The position numbers and the translations under genes were made by a program. From contig NZ_FOAG01000002.1 in assembly GCF_900109455.1 (NCBI RefSeq), forward strand, positions 186,001 through 250,000: a stretch of 64,000 nucleotides of DNA, given 5' to 3'. How positions within the stretch are numbered: the stretch's first letter is position 1; the number at the start of each line of letters is the position of its first letter. The DNA is from Roseovarius azorensis. GTDB taxonomy: Bacteria; Pseudomonadota; Alphaproteobacteria; Rhodobacterales; Rhodobacteraceae. Positions 55,489 to 63,425 of the stretch are shown piece by piece. The notes under the pieces are model-generated. The model worked only from the letters and a program-made list of their open reading frames with translations, searched no databases and was not told the DNA's origin.

Positions 55489-56154
55489 ATGACGTGGACG
55501 CTGCCGAATATCCTGACCACGCTCCGCCTGCTGGCAGCCCCGGCTGTTGCGGTGATGTTTCTTTATTTCACAAGACCTTATGCCGACTGGTTTGCTCTGC
55601 TCCTGTTCGTCGGCGCTGCCGTCACCGACTGGTTCGACGGCTATATCGCCCGCAACTGGAAGCAGGTGACCAAGATCGGCACGATGCTCGATCCCATCGC
55701 CGACAAGGCGATGGTGGTGATCGCGTTGATGGTGATCGTGGGTTATTCGAGCATGTCGCCCTGGCTGGTGCTGCCCGCGACGATGATTCTCTTTCGCGAG
55801 GTCTTTGTTTCCGGTCTGCGGGAATTTCTGGGCGACACGGCGGGCACGCTGAAGGTGACCCGGCTGGCCAAGTGGAAAACCACCACGCAAATGATTGCAA
55901 TAGCTGTTCTTTTTGCCCAGGGCGTGTTCGAGCATTATTTCGGAATGTCGATCTTTGGCATGGATACCCAGTTGTGGATTGCCATTCTCGAGGGGCGCGA
56001 GGATGATGTTCTCGGGCTCAGGTGGAAATATAACGGCATGGTCTGGGCCGGGCATGTCGGTATCTGGCTGTTGTGGATCGCGGCGGCGCTGACACTGGTC
56101 ACCGGGTTTGATTATCTATATAAATCAATCCCATATCTGAAGGATGAACGCTGA
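55489..56154 (+). CDS. pgsA: CDP-diacylglycerol-glycerol-3-phosphate 3-phosphatidyltransferase
   Basis: The inner-membrane enzyme makes phosphatidylglycerol phosphate, the first step toward phosphatidylglycerol and cardiolipin. The CDP-alcohol phosphatidyltransferase motif DGxxARx8Gx3Dx3D is complete (Asp50, Gly51, Ala54, Arg55, Gly64, Asp68, Asp72). The 221-residue protein has about five membrane segments and starts TLPNILTTLRLLAAP, typical of PgsA. Its stop overlaps the moaD start by 1 nt. Confidence 0.95.
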   Translation: MTWTLPNILTTLRLLAAPAVAVMFLYFTRPYADWFALLLFVGAAVTDWFDGYIARNWKQVTKIGTMLDPIADKAMVVIALMVIVGYSSMSPWLVLPATMILFREVFVSGLREFLGDTAGTLKVTRLAKWKTTTQMIAIAVLFAQGVFEHYFGMSIFGMDTQLWIAILEGREDDVLGLRWKYNGMVWAGHVGIWLLWIAAALTLVTGFDYLYKSIPYLKDER

Positions 56155-56399
56155 TGGATGTGCTGTATTTCGCCTGGGTGCGAGAAAGGATCGGACAACC
56201 GAAAGAGCGGATCGAATCCAACCCCGCCACCGTGATGGACCTTGTTAACCAATTGCGCGCAAGGGAACCGCGATATGAGGCCGCCTTTGCCGATCTGGGC
56301 GCGCTGCGCGTGGCCGTGGATCAGGAACTGAGCGATTTCGACGCGCCCCTGAAAAATGCGCGCGAAGTGGCATTTTTCCCCCCGATGACAGGGGGTTAA
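56154..56399 (+). CDS. moaD: Molybdopterin synthase small subunit MoaD
   Basis: The 81-residue ubiquitin-like sulfur carrier ends in the obligatory Gly-Gly (FFPPMTGG), which is converted to a thiocarboxylate and inserted in the MoaE active site. The start MDVLYFAWVRERIGQP is typical. It lies between pgsA and moaE with 1-nt overlap and 3-nt gap, so all are co-transcribed. Confidence 0.95.
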   Translation: MDVLYFAWVRERIGQPKERIESNPATVMDLVNQLRAREPRYEAAFADLGALRVAVDQELSDFDAPLKNAREVAFFPPMTGG

Positions 56400-56402
56400 G
56401 CG

Positions 56403-56846
56403 GTGGATATCCGGGTCCAGGAGGCCCCGTTCGATCTGGGGGCAGAGACCAATGCCTTTGCCGGTAGACAAACTGGTATGGGGGCGGTCGTCACCTTTAC
56501 CGGGATCGTGCGCGATCTCGACGATACCCGCATGACCGCGATGCAGATCGAACATTATCCGGGAATGACCGAAAAGGCCCTCTCCAAAATCGCTGAGGAA
56601 GCGTCAAGCCGTTGGAATCTTGGTGATATTCTGATCATTCATCGGTTTGGCCGCCTGCATCCCGACGAGATGATCATGATGGTGGCCACCGCCGCGCGGC
56701 ATCGCGCCGATGCATTTCAAGCCGCTGAATTCCTTATGGATTTCCTGAAATCCCGCGCCCCTTTCTGGAAAAAGGAACTGACCGGCAAGGGCGACGGCTG
56801 GGTTGCCGCGCGGGACGAGGACGAGGACGCGCTGACGCGCTGGTAA
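56403..56846 (+). CDS. moaE: Molybdopterin synthase catalytic subunit MoaE
   Basis: The 147-residue subunit inserts sulfur into precursor Z to make molybdopterin. Conserved elements are GAVVTFTGIVRD, IEHYPGMTEKAL, IIHRFGRLHPDE, HRADAFQAAEFLMDFLKSRA and PFWKKE with the active-site lysine. It begins with GTG, 3 nt after moaD. The rest of the molybdenum cofactor pathway is not in the window. Confidence 0.95.
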   Translation: MDIRVQEAPFDLGAETNAFAGRQTGMGAVVTFTGIVRDLDDTRMTAMQIEHYPGMTEKALSKIAEEASSRWNLGDILIIHRFGRLHPDEMIMMVATAARHRADAFQAAEFLMDFLKSRAPFWKKELTGKGDGWVAARDEDEDALTRW

Positions 56847-56973
56847 AGGTGCACAGGCTGTGCGGCATGCACGCGGGTTATGTACACACCACGGAGTGAC
56901 GCGGGGTTTCGCTTGCACCGGGCGCGGTTGCGGCGATGATCACGGTCGATCACAGGCGACAGAAGACATCCCC

Positions 56974-57267
56974 ATGAGCGCGATCATCACAGAATATGTC
57001 ACCACCCTCAGCCCCAGGGCGCGCGGGCAGATCAGGGGCGTTGCCCGGCTCGATATCACCGGGCACGGCAGCGTTCTGCTGACCGAAGCGGGTGCCGCGA
57101 CCGGGGACGGGCCTGCCGATGTGGTGCTCAGCGCCAGCGATGCGGTGTTCCGCGCCATCCTGTCGGGCGAGCAGAACCCGATCATGGCCTATATGTCCGG
57201 CAAGCTGAAGGTCGAGGGCAATGTGCAGCGCGCGCTCAAGGTGAGCAGCATCCTGACGGACGGCTAA
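56974..57267 (+). CDS. SCP2-like sterol-binding domain protein
   Basis: A 97-residue single SCP2 domain (GVARLDITGHGSVLLTEAGA, DVVLSASDAVFRAILSGEQN, AYMSGKLKVEGNVQRALKVS), which binds lipids or acyl-CoAs in other members. The ATG at 56974 fits the family start; the upstream open frame is not coding-like. It converges with the mer-type module, overlapping it by 4 bp. The ligand is unknown. Confidence 0.87.
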   Translation: MSAIITEYVTTLSPRARGQIRGVARLDITGHGSVLLTEAGAATGDGPADVVLSASDAVFRAILSGEQNPIMAYMSGKLKVEGNVQRALKVSSILTDG

Positions 57268-57488
57268 CCGCAGCAGCCCTGTCCCGCCTGTATCGGCGGA
57301 CAGGCGACCGAGCCATAAGAGCAGAACACGCAGCAATCGCCGGGTGCGGGTTTGAGCACCGCCGCGCAGCCGCTGCATGTGTGGAACCACTGGCAACTGT
57401 CGGTGGGCATGTTCAGCGCCTCGGCATGACCGCATTCCGGGCAGGTCAGCACAGAGGTCAGGGTCACTTTGGGGTCCGGCGTCGCCAT
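57264..57488 (-). CDS. GDCCVxC-type small cysteine-rich protein (mer-associated)
   Basis: A 74-residue protein with twelve cysteines. It has CPECG (residues 16-20), a central CSGC pair, GDCCVFCSYG (about residues 50-59) and a C-terminal CCG, the hallmark of the GDCCVxC proteins that accompany MerT/MerF-like transporters. It probably binds or transfers a soft metal ion in the cytoplasm. It starts inside the end of merF (25-bp overlap) and belongs to the same leftward transcript. Confidence 0.85.
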   Translation of the reverse strand: MATPDPKVTLTSVLTCPECGHAEALNMPTDSCQWFHTCSGCAAVLKPAPGDCCVFCSYGSVACPPIQAGQGCCG

Positions 57489-57673
57489 AGTGCAAATCCT
57501 GTCAACAAGAGAAATCCGGCCAGCACCGGAAAGAGCACCGCATCGGTATAGACATAACCGATAAGGCCCGAGAGACCCACGCCCGCAAGCAGCCAGGGCA
57601 ATAGCGGGGTAACACAGCAGAGCGCGACAAAGGCGCTGCCGCCCACACCCAGACCCAGCAATCTGTCCTTCAT
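57464..57673 (-). CDS. merF: MerF-type mercury/metal transport membrane protein
   Basis: The 69-residue protein has two transmembrane helices and the vicinal cysteine pair in VALCCVTPLLPW (Cys19-Cys20) characteristic of MerF, which carries mercuric ion across the inner membrane. The second helix (VLFPVLAGFLLLTGFALW) lacks the second cysteine pair seen in some MerF proteins. It is transcribed divergently from a MerR gene through a MerR-type promoter. No mercuric reductase merA is visible nearby. Confidence 0.82.
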   Translation of the reverse strand: MKDRLLGLGVGGSAFVALCCVTPLLPWLLAGVGLSGLIGYVYTDAVLFPVLAGFLLLTGFALWRRRTPK

Positions 57674-57703
57674 CTCGCGCCTCCCTCTGGTGCTTTGCTC
57701 AGG

Positions 57704-57734
57704 AATATGCATCCTGTAGCCACTACAGGAGCAA
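57704..57734 (-). promoter_or_regulatory. MerR-family promoter of the merF operon
   Basis: On the minus strand TTGCTC (57734-57729) and CATATT (57709-57704) are separated by 19 nt, the over-long spacer that is diagnostic for MerR-activated promoters. The spacer carries the perfect palindrome CCTGTAG-TGG-CTACAGG (57729-57713), where the divergently encoded MerR protein should bind. Confidence 0.8.
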
Positions 57735-57750
57735 GCGGAAAGGCGATCAC

Positions 57751-58131
57751 ATGATTGCGATTGGCGAGGCGGCGCGGCAAAGCGGGGTGTCGATCGAAAC
57801 GATCCGCTATTACGAACGCGCAGGCATCGTGCCAAAGCCCCGGCGCGGCGCCAACGGTCGGCGAGCCTATGCCGCCGAGGATGTCGCGCGGCTGCGGTTC
57901 GTGCGGCGGTGCCGCGATCTGGGGTTCAGCATGGCAGAAGCGCGGGCGCTGATGCGGCTGGACGAGGGGAACTGCGACAGCGTGCGCGTCCTGACCGAAG
58001 AGCATCTTGACAAGGTGCGCAAAAAGATTGCCGCACTGCAAACACTGGAGGCGGAACTGGCGGAACTGTCAGAGAATTGCGCACGCGGGTCCACCCGGTG
58101 TCCCATGCTCGATGAACTGAACGCCGGGTGA
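57751..58131 (+). CDS. MerR-type metal-responsive regulator
   Basis: A 126-residue regulator of the MerR family. The DNA-binding domain is IGEAARQSGVSIETIRYYER to LRFVRRCRDLGFSMAEARAL. Three cysteines match metal-binding positions: Cys75, Cys110 and Cys117 (ENCARGSTRCPML), the last two separated by six residues. It probably senses mercury or a related soft metal and controls merF and the GDCCVxC gene divergently. Whether the metal is Hg, Pb, Cd or Cu cannot be settled by eye. Confidence 0.9.
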   Translation: MIAIGEAARQSGVSIETIRYYERAGIVPKPRRGANGRRAYAAEDVARLRFVRRCRDLGFSMAEARALMRLDEGNCDSVRVLTEEHLDKVRKKIAALQTLEAELAELSENCARGSTRCPMLDELNAG

Positions 58132-58141
58132 TCCCCGCGCC

Positions 58142-58789
58142 TCAGATCCGCAGGAACGGCTGGGCCAGGCGCGGCATGAGCGCACGAAACCGCAGCGGCG
58201 CGTCGGTGGCGGCAAGGCAGATGCAATCGGCCCCGATATCGGCCACCGGCGTATGGTTGAGATCCTCGTTCGCCACCTCGATGTCGCCGGGTCCGAAACG
58301 GTCGACCTCATCGACAAACGCGCCTTGCAGCACAAGCGTCAGCTCGGTGCCCCGGTGCCCGTGATCGGGCACCGCCGCGCCCGCGGGAATATAGAGCAGG
58401 CGGGCTGTCGCCTCTTTCGACGTGGGCAGGATCGCCTGTTTCACGCCCATGCCCACGGGCCGCCAGCGCACGGCATCGAGATCGCCGCCAATGTAATCCT
58501 GCAAGGGCGCGGGCAGGATGCCGCCCCGGCGCGGCACCGTTTTAACCTCGGGACGGGCCGCGCGGATCAGCGCCATGGTAGCGTCGAGACTGCCGGCACT
58601 CATCCGGCTGGCCTCGCATTGCTCGATCAGCGCGCCGCCGACCGTATCGAAGGCGTCAAGCCGCGCCCGGCACTCGTCGCACATCGAGACATGGGCGGCC
58701 ACGGTCAGGCTGAACGCCTCGGGCAGAGAGCCTGCGGAATAGGCCATCAGCAGGGCATCGGTCAGGTGGTGTTTGATCGTATGGGTCAT
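58142..58789 (-). CDS. chrR: Anti-sigma factor ChrR (zinc, cupin type)
   Basis: This protein binds and inactivates RpoE until singlet oxygen or organic peroxide arrives. The 215-residue sequence has the N-terminal zinc anti-sigma motif (His33-x3-Cys37-x2-Cys40, plus KHH at 7-8) and a C-terminal cupin domain with His143, His145, Glu149 and His179, matching the ligand set of Rhodobacter sphaeroides ChrR with a shift of two. The ATG at 58789 (MTHTIKHHLTD) is preferred over GTG 58798. It follows rpoE by 5 nt. Confidence 0.95.
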   Translation of the reverse strand: MTHTIKHHLTDALLMAYSAGSLPEAFSLTVAAHVSMCDECRARLDAFDTVGGALIEQCEASRMSAGSLDATMALIRAARPEVKTVPRRGGILPAPLQDYIGGDLDAVRWRPVGMGVKQAILPTSKEATARLLYIPAGAAVPDHGHRGTELTLVLQGAFVDEVDRFGPGDIEVANEDLNHTPVADIGADCICLAATDAPLRFRALMPRLAQPFLRI

Positions 58790-58794
58790 GGCAT

Positions 58795-59346
58795 TCACTT
58801 CATTGCGTGGCGCAGGCGGTCGAGCGCCAGTCTGATGCGGGATTTGATCGTGCCGAGCGGCAGGCCGGTCTGTTCTGCAATCTCGGAATGGCTGAGATCG
58901 CTGAAATAGGCCTTTTCGATCAGTTCCCTCTGTTTCTCGGGCAGGGCGGCGATGGCCGCGCCCAGTTGGTCACTTTCCTGTTGCAGGGCCAGCACATCGG
59001 CCTGGTCCGGCTCTGGCTCGATACCCCAGGTCAGGTCCTCGGGTTCGGGCCGTTTCTGTTTGCGCAGCGCGTCGATCCGGCGGTTGCGCGCGATGGTAAA
59101 TATCCAGGTGGCGGCGGAGGCGCGGGAGGGGTCAAAAAGATGCGCCTTTTGCCAGAGCGTCGCCATCACCTCCTGCGCACATTCCTCGGCCAGCGTGGCA
59201 TCCGCGCCGGAGCGTATCAGGAATGCCTTTACCCGCGGGGCGAAATGCCCGAACAACCGGGCAAAGGCGGCCTCGTCCTGTCTGTCGCGGATGGCCGCGA
59301 TACAGGCCACCCAATCGTTGTTTTCCCTGTCCTTCGTCGTCGTCAC
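58795..59346 (-). CDS. rpoE: ECF sigma factor RpoE (ECF11 type, singlet oxygen response)
   Basis: The 183-residue group IV sigma factor has region 2 (FARLFGHFAPRVKAFLIRSG, EECAQEVMATLWQKAHLFDP, ATWIFTIARNRRIDALRK) and region 4 (IAALPEKQRELIEKAYFSDL, HSEIAEQTGLPLGTIKSRIR). These closely match the RpoE that pairs with ChrR. I take the GTG at 59346, with AGGA 9 nt upstream; the ATG at 59388 would add 14 residues. Its own promoter (59457-59485) indicates autoregulation. Confidence 0.95.
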   Translation of the reverse strand: MTTTKDRENNDWVACIAAIRDRQDEAAFARLFGHFAPRVKAFLIRSGADATLAEECAQEVMATLWQKAHLFDPSRASAATWIFTIARNRRIDALRKQKRPEPEDLTWGIEPEPDQADVLALQQESDQLGAAIAALPEKQRELIEKAYFSDLSHSEIAEQTGLPLGTIKSRIRLALDRLRHAMK

Positions 59347-59456
59347 CTGTGCCGGTCCTGACCATTTCCCCGCGATCTGCGTCCTCATACCACGAGTGCG
59401 CTGCACCGGCGAGGGGGCGGGGGCGTCAATCAGGGTGGCATCGTCATACATGAACC

Positions 59457-59485
59457 TGTTACGCATCCCGGAGGCGGTTGGATCA
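59457..59485 (-). promoter_or_regulatory. Predicted RpoE-dependent promoter of rpoE-chrR
   Basis: On the minus strand TGATCC (59485-59480), an 18-nt spacer and TAACA (59461-59457) match the RpoE consensus TGATCC-N18-TAAGA, with one mismatch in the -10 element. It predicts a leader of about 100 nt before the GTG. Confidence 0.75.
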
Positions 59486-59508
59486 CCTCGCGTCGCAGGA
59501 TGTGAATG

Positions 59509-59537
59509 TAATCCGTTCATGCCCGCTGTGCGTAAGC
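59509..59537 (+). promoter_or_regulatory. Predicted RpoE-dependent promoter of the FAD oxidoreductase operon
   Basis: TAATCC (59509-59514), an 18-nt spacer and TAAGC (59533-59537) differ from the RpoE consensus by one base in each box. The element faces the rightward operon and would give a leader of about 28 nt. The same spacer as in the divergent rpoE promoter supports the match. Confidence 0.65.
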
Positions 59538-59571
59538 CCTGAAGGCAACAAGAAAGCGGGACCGGACATTC

Positions 59572-60870
59572 ATGCCCTTCGAGACAAGCGCCGCGGCGCG
59601 CAAGAGAACAGCCGTGATCGGCGCGGGAATTTCCGGCATGGGCGCGGCAGAGCGTTTGTCCGGCACACATGATGTGGTTCTGTTCGAGGCAGAGCCGCGA
59701 CTGGGCGGACATGCGCGCACCGTCATGGCGGGCAAGCGCGGCGATCAGCCGGTCGATACCGGGTTCATCGTGTTCAATTATGCGACCTATCCGCATCTCA
59801 CAGAGATGTTCGCGCGGCTTGATGTGCCGGTGGTCAGAAGCACCATGAGTTTCGGCGCGTCGATCCGGGGCGGGGCGCTGGAATACGGGTTGCAGGGGGC
59901 GGGCGCATTCTTTGGTCAGCGGCGCAACGTGGTCAATCCGTTCTTCTGGGGGATGCTGCGCGATATCTTCCGGTTCAACGCAGGCGCGGTCGAGGCATCA
60001 GGCGAACCGGGGCTGACGATTGGCGGGCTGGTGGAAAAGATGCGGCTGGGGCGCTATTTCCGCGATTACTACCTGCGTCCCTTTTGCGGCGCGATCTGGT
60101 CAACGCCGGTGGAAAGGATCCTCGATTTCCCGGCACATGCGCTGGTCACGTTCTTCAGGAACCATGGCCTGCTGGCCTATGACGAACAGCATCAGTGGTT
60201 CACGGTTCAGGGCGGCTCGGTCACCTATGTCAGCCGGCTTGAGCGCGCGATGCGGGCGCGGGGCGTGGATGTCAGGACCGGCGCGCCGGTGGCCGGGGTG
60301 CGGCGTCTGACCGCCGGGGTCGAGATTCGCGCCGTTGGCGGTGAATGGGAGTTCTTTGACGAGGTGGTATTCGCCACCCATTCCGACGATGCGTTGCGGC
60401 TGCTCTGCGATGCGGATGCGGGCGAGCGCCGCAATCTGGGCGCGATAGGCTATCAGCCGAACGACATCACGCTCCATGCCGATACCAGCCTGATGCCCAA
60501 ACGGCGGGCGGTCTGGTCGTCGTGGAACTATACCGAGGCGCGGGTCAGGCGGGCGGGGCAGATCGACCTGACCTACTGGATGAACAGCCTGCAACCGATC
60601 CCGCAGGATGACCCGCATTTCGTCACGCTCAACACCACGCGCCCGATCCGCGAGGAATTGATCTATGATCAGGTGACCCTGCGCCATCCGGTCTATGATC
60701 TGGCGGCGCTGGCGGCGCAGGACAGGGTGCGGGCGATGAACGGCAGCCGCAACACATGGTTTTGCGGGGCGTGGATGCGGCACGGGTTTCACGAGGACGG
60801 GCTGGCCAGCGGGCTGGAGGTGGCCGAGGCGATCCTTGCCCGCGACGCGGTGCCGGTGGCGGCGGAATGA
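59572..60870 (+). CDS. FAD/NAD(P)-binding amine-oxidase-like oxidoreductase of the RpoE cluster
   Basis: A 432-residue flavoprotein with the Rossmann dinucleotide motif VIGAGISGMGAAERL (residues 14-28), the downstream FEAEPRLGGHARTV, and the C-terminal FCGAWMRHGFHEDGL FAD-binding block. It belongs to the amine oxidase/desaturase-like group found next to DUF1365 and cyclopropane synthases. In Rhodobacter such genes are in the RpoE regulon and are linked to fatty-acid modification; the exact reaction here is inferred. Its stop overlaps the next ATG. Confidence 0.88.
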   Translation: MPFETSAAARKRTAVIGAGISGMGAAERLSGTHDVVLFEAEPRLGGHARTVMAGKRGDQPVDTGFIVFNYATYPHLTEMFARLDVPVVRSTMSFGASIRGGALEYGLQGAGAFFGQRRNVVNPFFWGMLRDIFRFNAGAVEASGEPGLTIGGLVEKMRLGRYFRDYYLRPFCGAIWSTPVERILDFPAHALVTFFRNHGLLAYDEQHQWFTVQGGSVTYVSRLERAMRARGVDVRTGAPVAGVRRLTAGVEIRAVGGEWEFFDEVVFATHSDDALRLLCDADAGERRNLGAIGYQPNDITLHADTSLMPKRRAVWSSWNYTEARVRRAGQIDLTYWMNSLQPIPQDDPHFVTLNTTRPIREELIYDQVTLRHPVYDLAALAAQDRVRAMNGSRNTWFCGAWMRHGFHEDGLASGLEVAEAILARDAVPVAAE

Positions 60871-61622
60871 GAACGGTCGATCATATCGCGGGCCATACCT
60901 GGCACGGGCGCAAGGGCGCGGTCGAGAACGCCTTTCGCTACGGCATCGACTATGTTCTGCTGGACGCGGAGGCGGCGGTCGAAGCCCCGTGGATCTTTGG
61001 TCGTAACCGGATGGGGCTCGCCTCGGTCCGCGACCGAGATCACGGCGGACCGCCGGGTCAGGGGCGCGGCGCGGCATGGGTGCGCGAGGTGCTGGCGGCA
61101 AATGCCCTGCCCGCACCGGCGCGTATCGAACTGCTGGCGCAGCCGCGCATGTTGGGCCATGTGTTCAACCCGGTGGCGTTCTGGATCTGCCGGGACGACG
61201 GCGGCGAGGTGCGGGTGATCATCGCCGAGGTCAGCAACACCTATGGCGAACGCCATTCCTATCTGTGCCATCGCGACGACCTGGCGCCGATCACGGCCGA
61301 AGACCGGATCAGGGCGACCAAGATATTCTACGTCTCACCGTTCCAGCGCATCGAGGGCGGCTATGAATTCCGCTTTGACCTGCGCCCTGACAGGATCGGG
61401 ATATGGATTGATTTCACCGGCGGCAATGGCGGCGTGATCGCCACGCTGGTGGGCACACGCAGGCCGCTCCGCACCGGGGGGCTGATCGCCGCCATGCTGC
61501 GCCGCCCGCTGGGATCGCGCCGGGTGCTGGCGCTGATCCATTGGCAGGCGCTGAAACTGTGGTGGAAGGGCGCGCAGTTCCGCAGCCCCCCTGCGCCACC
61601 CGCCGAGGAGGTAAGCCGGTGA
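60867..61622 (+). CDS. DUF1365 family protein
   Basis: A 251-residue protein of the DUF1365 family. It shows the typical GHTWHGRKGAVENAFRYGID start, LLAQPRMLGHVFNPVAFWIC, VIIAEVSNTYGERHSYLCH, and TKIFYVSPFQRIEGGYEFRF, the last a signature block. These proteins lie between the FAD oxidoreductase and a cyclopropane synthase in many bacteria and are implicated in modifying unsaturated fatty acids. The ATG overlaps the upstream stop (ATGA). The biochemical activity is unknown. Confidence 0.92.
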   Translation: MRTVDHIAGHTWHGRKGAVENAFRYGIDYVLLDAEAAVEAPWIFGRNRMGLASVRDRDHGGPPGQGRGAAWVREVLAANALPAPARIELLAQPRMLGHVFNPVAFWICRDDGGEVRVIIAEVSNTYGERHSYLCHRDDLAPITAEDRIRATKIFYVSPFQRIEGGYEFRFDLRPDRIGIWIDFTGGNGGVIATLVGTRRPLRTGGLIAAMLRRPLGSRRVLALIHWQALKLWWKGAQFRSPPAPPAEEVSR

Positions 61623-62860
61623 GCGAGGCCCCGGCCATAGGGCGCGCGGACAGCGCGCCGCGGCTGCCGGGCTTTGCGCTCTTTGCGGCGCTGCTGGCGG
61701 CGGCGGGGCTGCCGCTCTATATCCACGCACCCAAGTTTTACGTGGACGAATACGGCGTGTCGCTGGCGGCGCTGGGCAGCGCGCTCTTTGCGCTGCGGCT
61801 GATCGACGTGGTGCAGGATCCGCTGCTGGGGCGGCTGAGCGCGCGGCTAAAGGCGCATCGGGCGGCGAGCGTCGGCGTCGCCGTGGCGGTGATGGCGGCA
61901 GCGATGCTGGGCCTCTTTGCGGTGACGCCCCCGGTTGCGCCGCTCCTGTGGTTCGCCGTGATGCTGGTGCTGGTGTTTTCGGCATTCAGCTACCTGACAA
62001 TCTGTTTCTATGCCCAGGGCGTTGCAAGCGCCGGTCGCCTGCCGGGACAGGGCCACCTGCGGCTGGCGCGCTGGCGCGAGACCGGGGCGCTCATCGGGAT
62101 CTGCGCGGCGGCGGTGGCGCCTATCGTTCTGGGCGGGCATGGCGGGTTCGCGGTGGCCTTCGTTCTGCTGGCCGGGGCGGCGATGCTGGCCATGACCGGG
62201 CAATGGCAGGCGGCGGATGTGCCCGAGGGCACCGGGTTTGGCCCGGTGCTGCGCGATGCGGTGGCGCGACGGCTGCTGATCGTGGCGCTGTTCAATGCGA
62301 CCCCGGTTGCGGTGAGTTCGACCCTGTTCCTGTTCTTTGTCGAAAGCCGCCTGCAGGCGCCGGGATGGGAGGGGGCCTATCTGCTGCTCTTCTTCCTGTC
62401 GGCGGCGGTCGCGGCACCGGTCTGGGGGCAGTTGGCCGAAACCCATGGCGCCAAACGGGTGCTGCTGGCGGGCATGGTGCTGTCGATTGCGGCCTTTGCC
62501 GGGGCGGTGACGCTGGGCGCGGGCGATCTCTGGGCCTTTGGCGTGATCTGTGTCGCCTCGGGCGCGGCGCTGGGGGCGGACATGACGCTGCTGCCCGCAC
62601 TTTTCGCGCGGCGCATGGCGCAGGTCTCGCCGGGGGCGGCAGAGGGGTTTGGTCTCTGGTCCTTTGTGTCGAAACTGACACTGGCGCTGGCGGCGGTGGC
62701 GCTCCTGCCGCTGCTTGAGGCGGGTGGTTTCAGGGCGGGGCAGGACAATGACGCAGAGGCGCTGCGCCTGCTGAGCCTGCTTTATGGCGGGCTGCCCTGC
62801 GCGCTGAAACTCATCGCCATCGCGCTCCTGGCCCGGACACCGATCAAGGAAAGGATCTGA
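61619..62860 (+). CDS. MFS transporter of the RpoE cluster
   Basis: A 413-residue major facilitator protein with about twelve helices, beginning at a GTG that overlaps the DUF1365 stop (GTGA). LIDVVQDPLLGRLSARL is the characteristic GPH/melibiose-like cytoplasmic motif between helices 2 and 3. Members of this group lie beside RpoE-regulated lipid genes in Rhodobacterales. It could flip or export a lipid oxidation product, but no substrate is known. Confidence 0.87.
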   Translation: MSEAPAIGRADSAPRLPGFALFAALLAAAGLPLYIHAPKFYVDEYGVSLAALGSALFALRLIDVVQDPLLGRLSARLKAHRAASVGVAVAVMAAAMLGLFAVTPPVAPLLWFAVMLVLVFSAFSYLTICFYAQGVASAGRLPGQGHLRLARWRETGALIGICAAAVAPIVLGGHGGFAVAFVLLAGAAMLAMTGQWQAADVPEGTGFGPVLRDAVARRLLIVALFNATPVAVSSTLFLFFVESRLQAPGWEGAYLLLFFLSAAVAAPVWGQLAETHGAKRVLLAGMVLSIAAFAGAVTLGAGDLWAFGVICVASGAALGADMTLLPALFARRMAQVSPGAAEGFGLWSFVSKLTLALAAVALLPLLEAGGFRAGQDNDAEALRLLSLLYGGLPCALKLIAIALLARTPIKERI

Positions 62861-62864
62861 CCCG

Positions 62865-63425
62865 ATGGACGCCTTGGGATATATGCTGACTGGCGCTCTG
62901 GCGATGCTGGCGCTGGCGTGGCTCTGGCAACGGCTGGCGGGCTTTGACGCGCAGAGGCCGCAGGATTATGCCGCAGGCGCGCCGCAGTTCGACCTGCGCG
63001 AGCATCTCGACGGTCCGATTCGATGCGAGGGCGTGATCTACGGCCCGCTCGGGCGCGTCGTCTCGCGCTTTACCGGCGATTTCGAGGCCCACTGGCACGG
63101 CAATCGGGGCGTCATGAGCGAGCATTTCGACTATGACAGCGGCAACAGCCAGGATCGCGAATGGCGGCTGGAGCTGGGCAATGACGGGTCCATCCGCGCC
63201 GAGGCGGCGGATCTGGTTGGGCCGGGTCATGGCCGGCAGATGGGCTCGGCGGCACGGCTGTGCTATCGCATCCGCCTGCCGAAAGAGGCGGGCGGGCATG
63301 TCCTGAGCGTGACCGACTGGATGTATCTGACCCCGGGCGGCGTGATCGTCAATCGCAGCCAGTTCCGCAAGTTCGGCATCAAGGTGGCCGAGTTGGTCGC
63401 CACCATGCACCGGGTGGGGGCATGA
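62865..63425 (+). CDS. DUF3833 family membrane-anchored protein
   Basis: A 186-residue protein with one N-terminal hydrophobic helix (LGYMLTGALAMLALAWLW) and a lipocalin-like beta-rich body (FDLREHLDGPIRCEGVIYGP, RFTGDFEAHWHGNRGVMSEH, VTDWMYLTPGGVIVNRSQFR), as in DUF3833 proteins of the RpoE regulon. It is 4 nt after the MFS gene and its stop overlaps the SDR start. A role in binding an oxidised lipid in the periplasm is a guess. Confidence 0.88.
   Translation: MDALGYMLTGALAMLALAWLWQRLAGFDAQRPQDYAAGAPQFDLREHLDGPIRCEGVIYGPLGRVVSRFTGDFEAHWHGNRGVMSEHFDYDSGNSQDREWRLELGNDGSIRAEAADLVGPGHGRQMGSAARLCYRIRLPKEAGGHVLSVTDWMYLTPGGVIVNRSQFRKFGIKVAELVATMHRVGA

Noticed and set aside
57464-57835. N-terminal extension of merF to 57835
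   Set aside because: The extension runs through the promoter and into the divergent merR gene; the protein family starts at the ATG at 57673.
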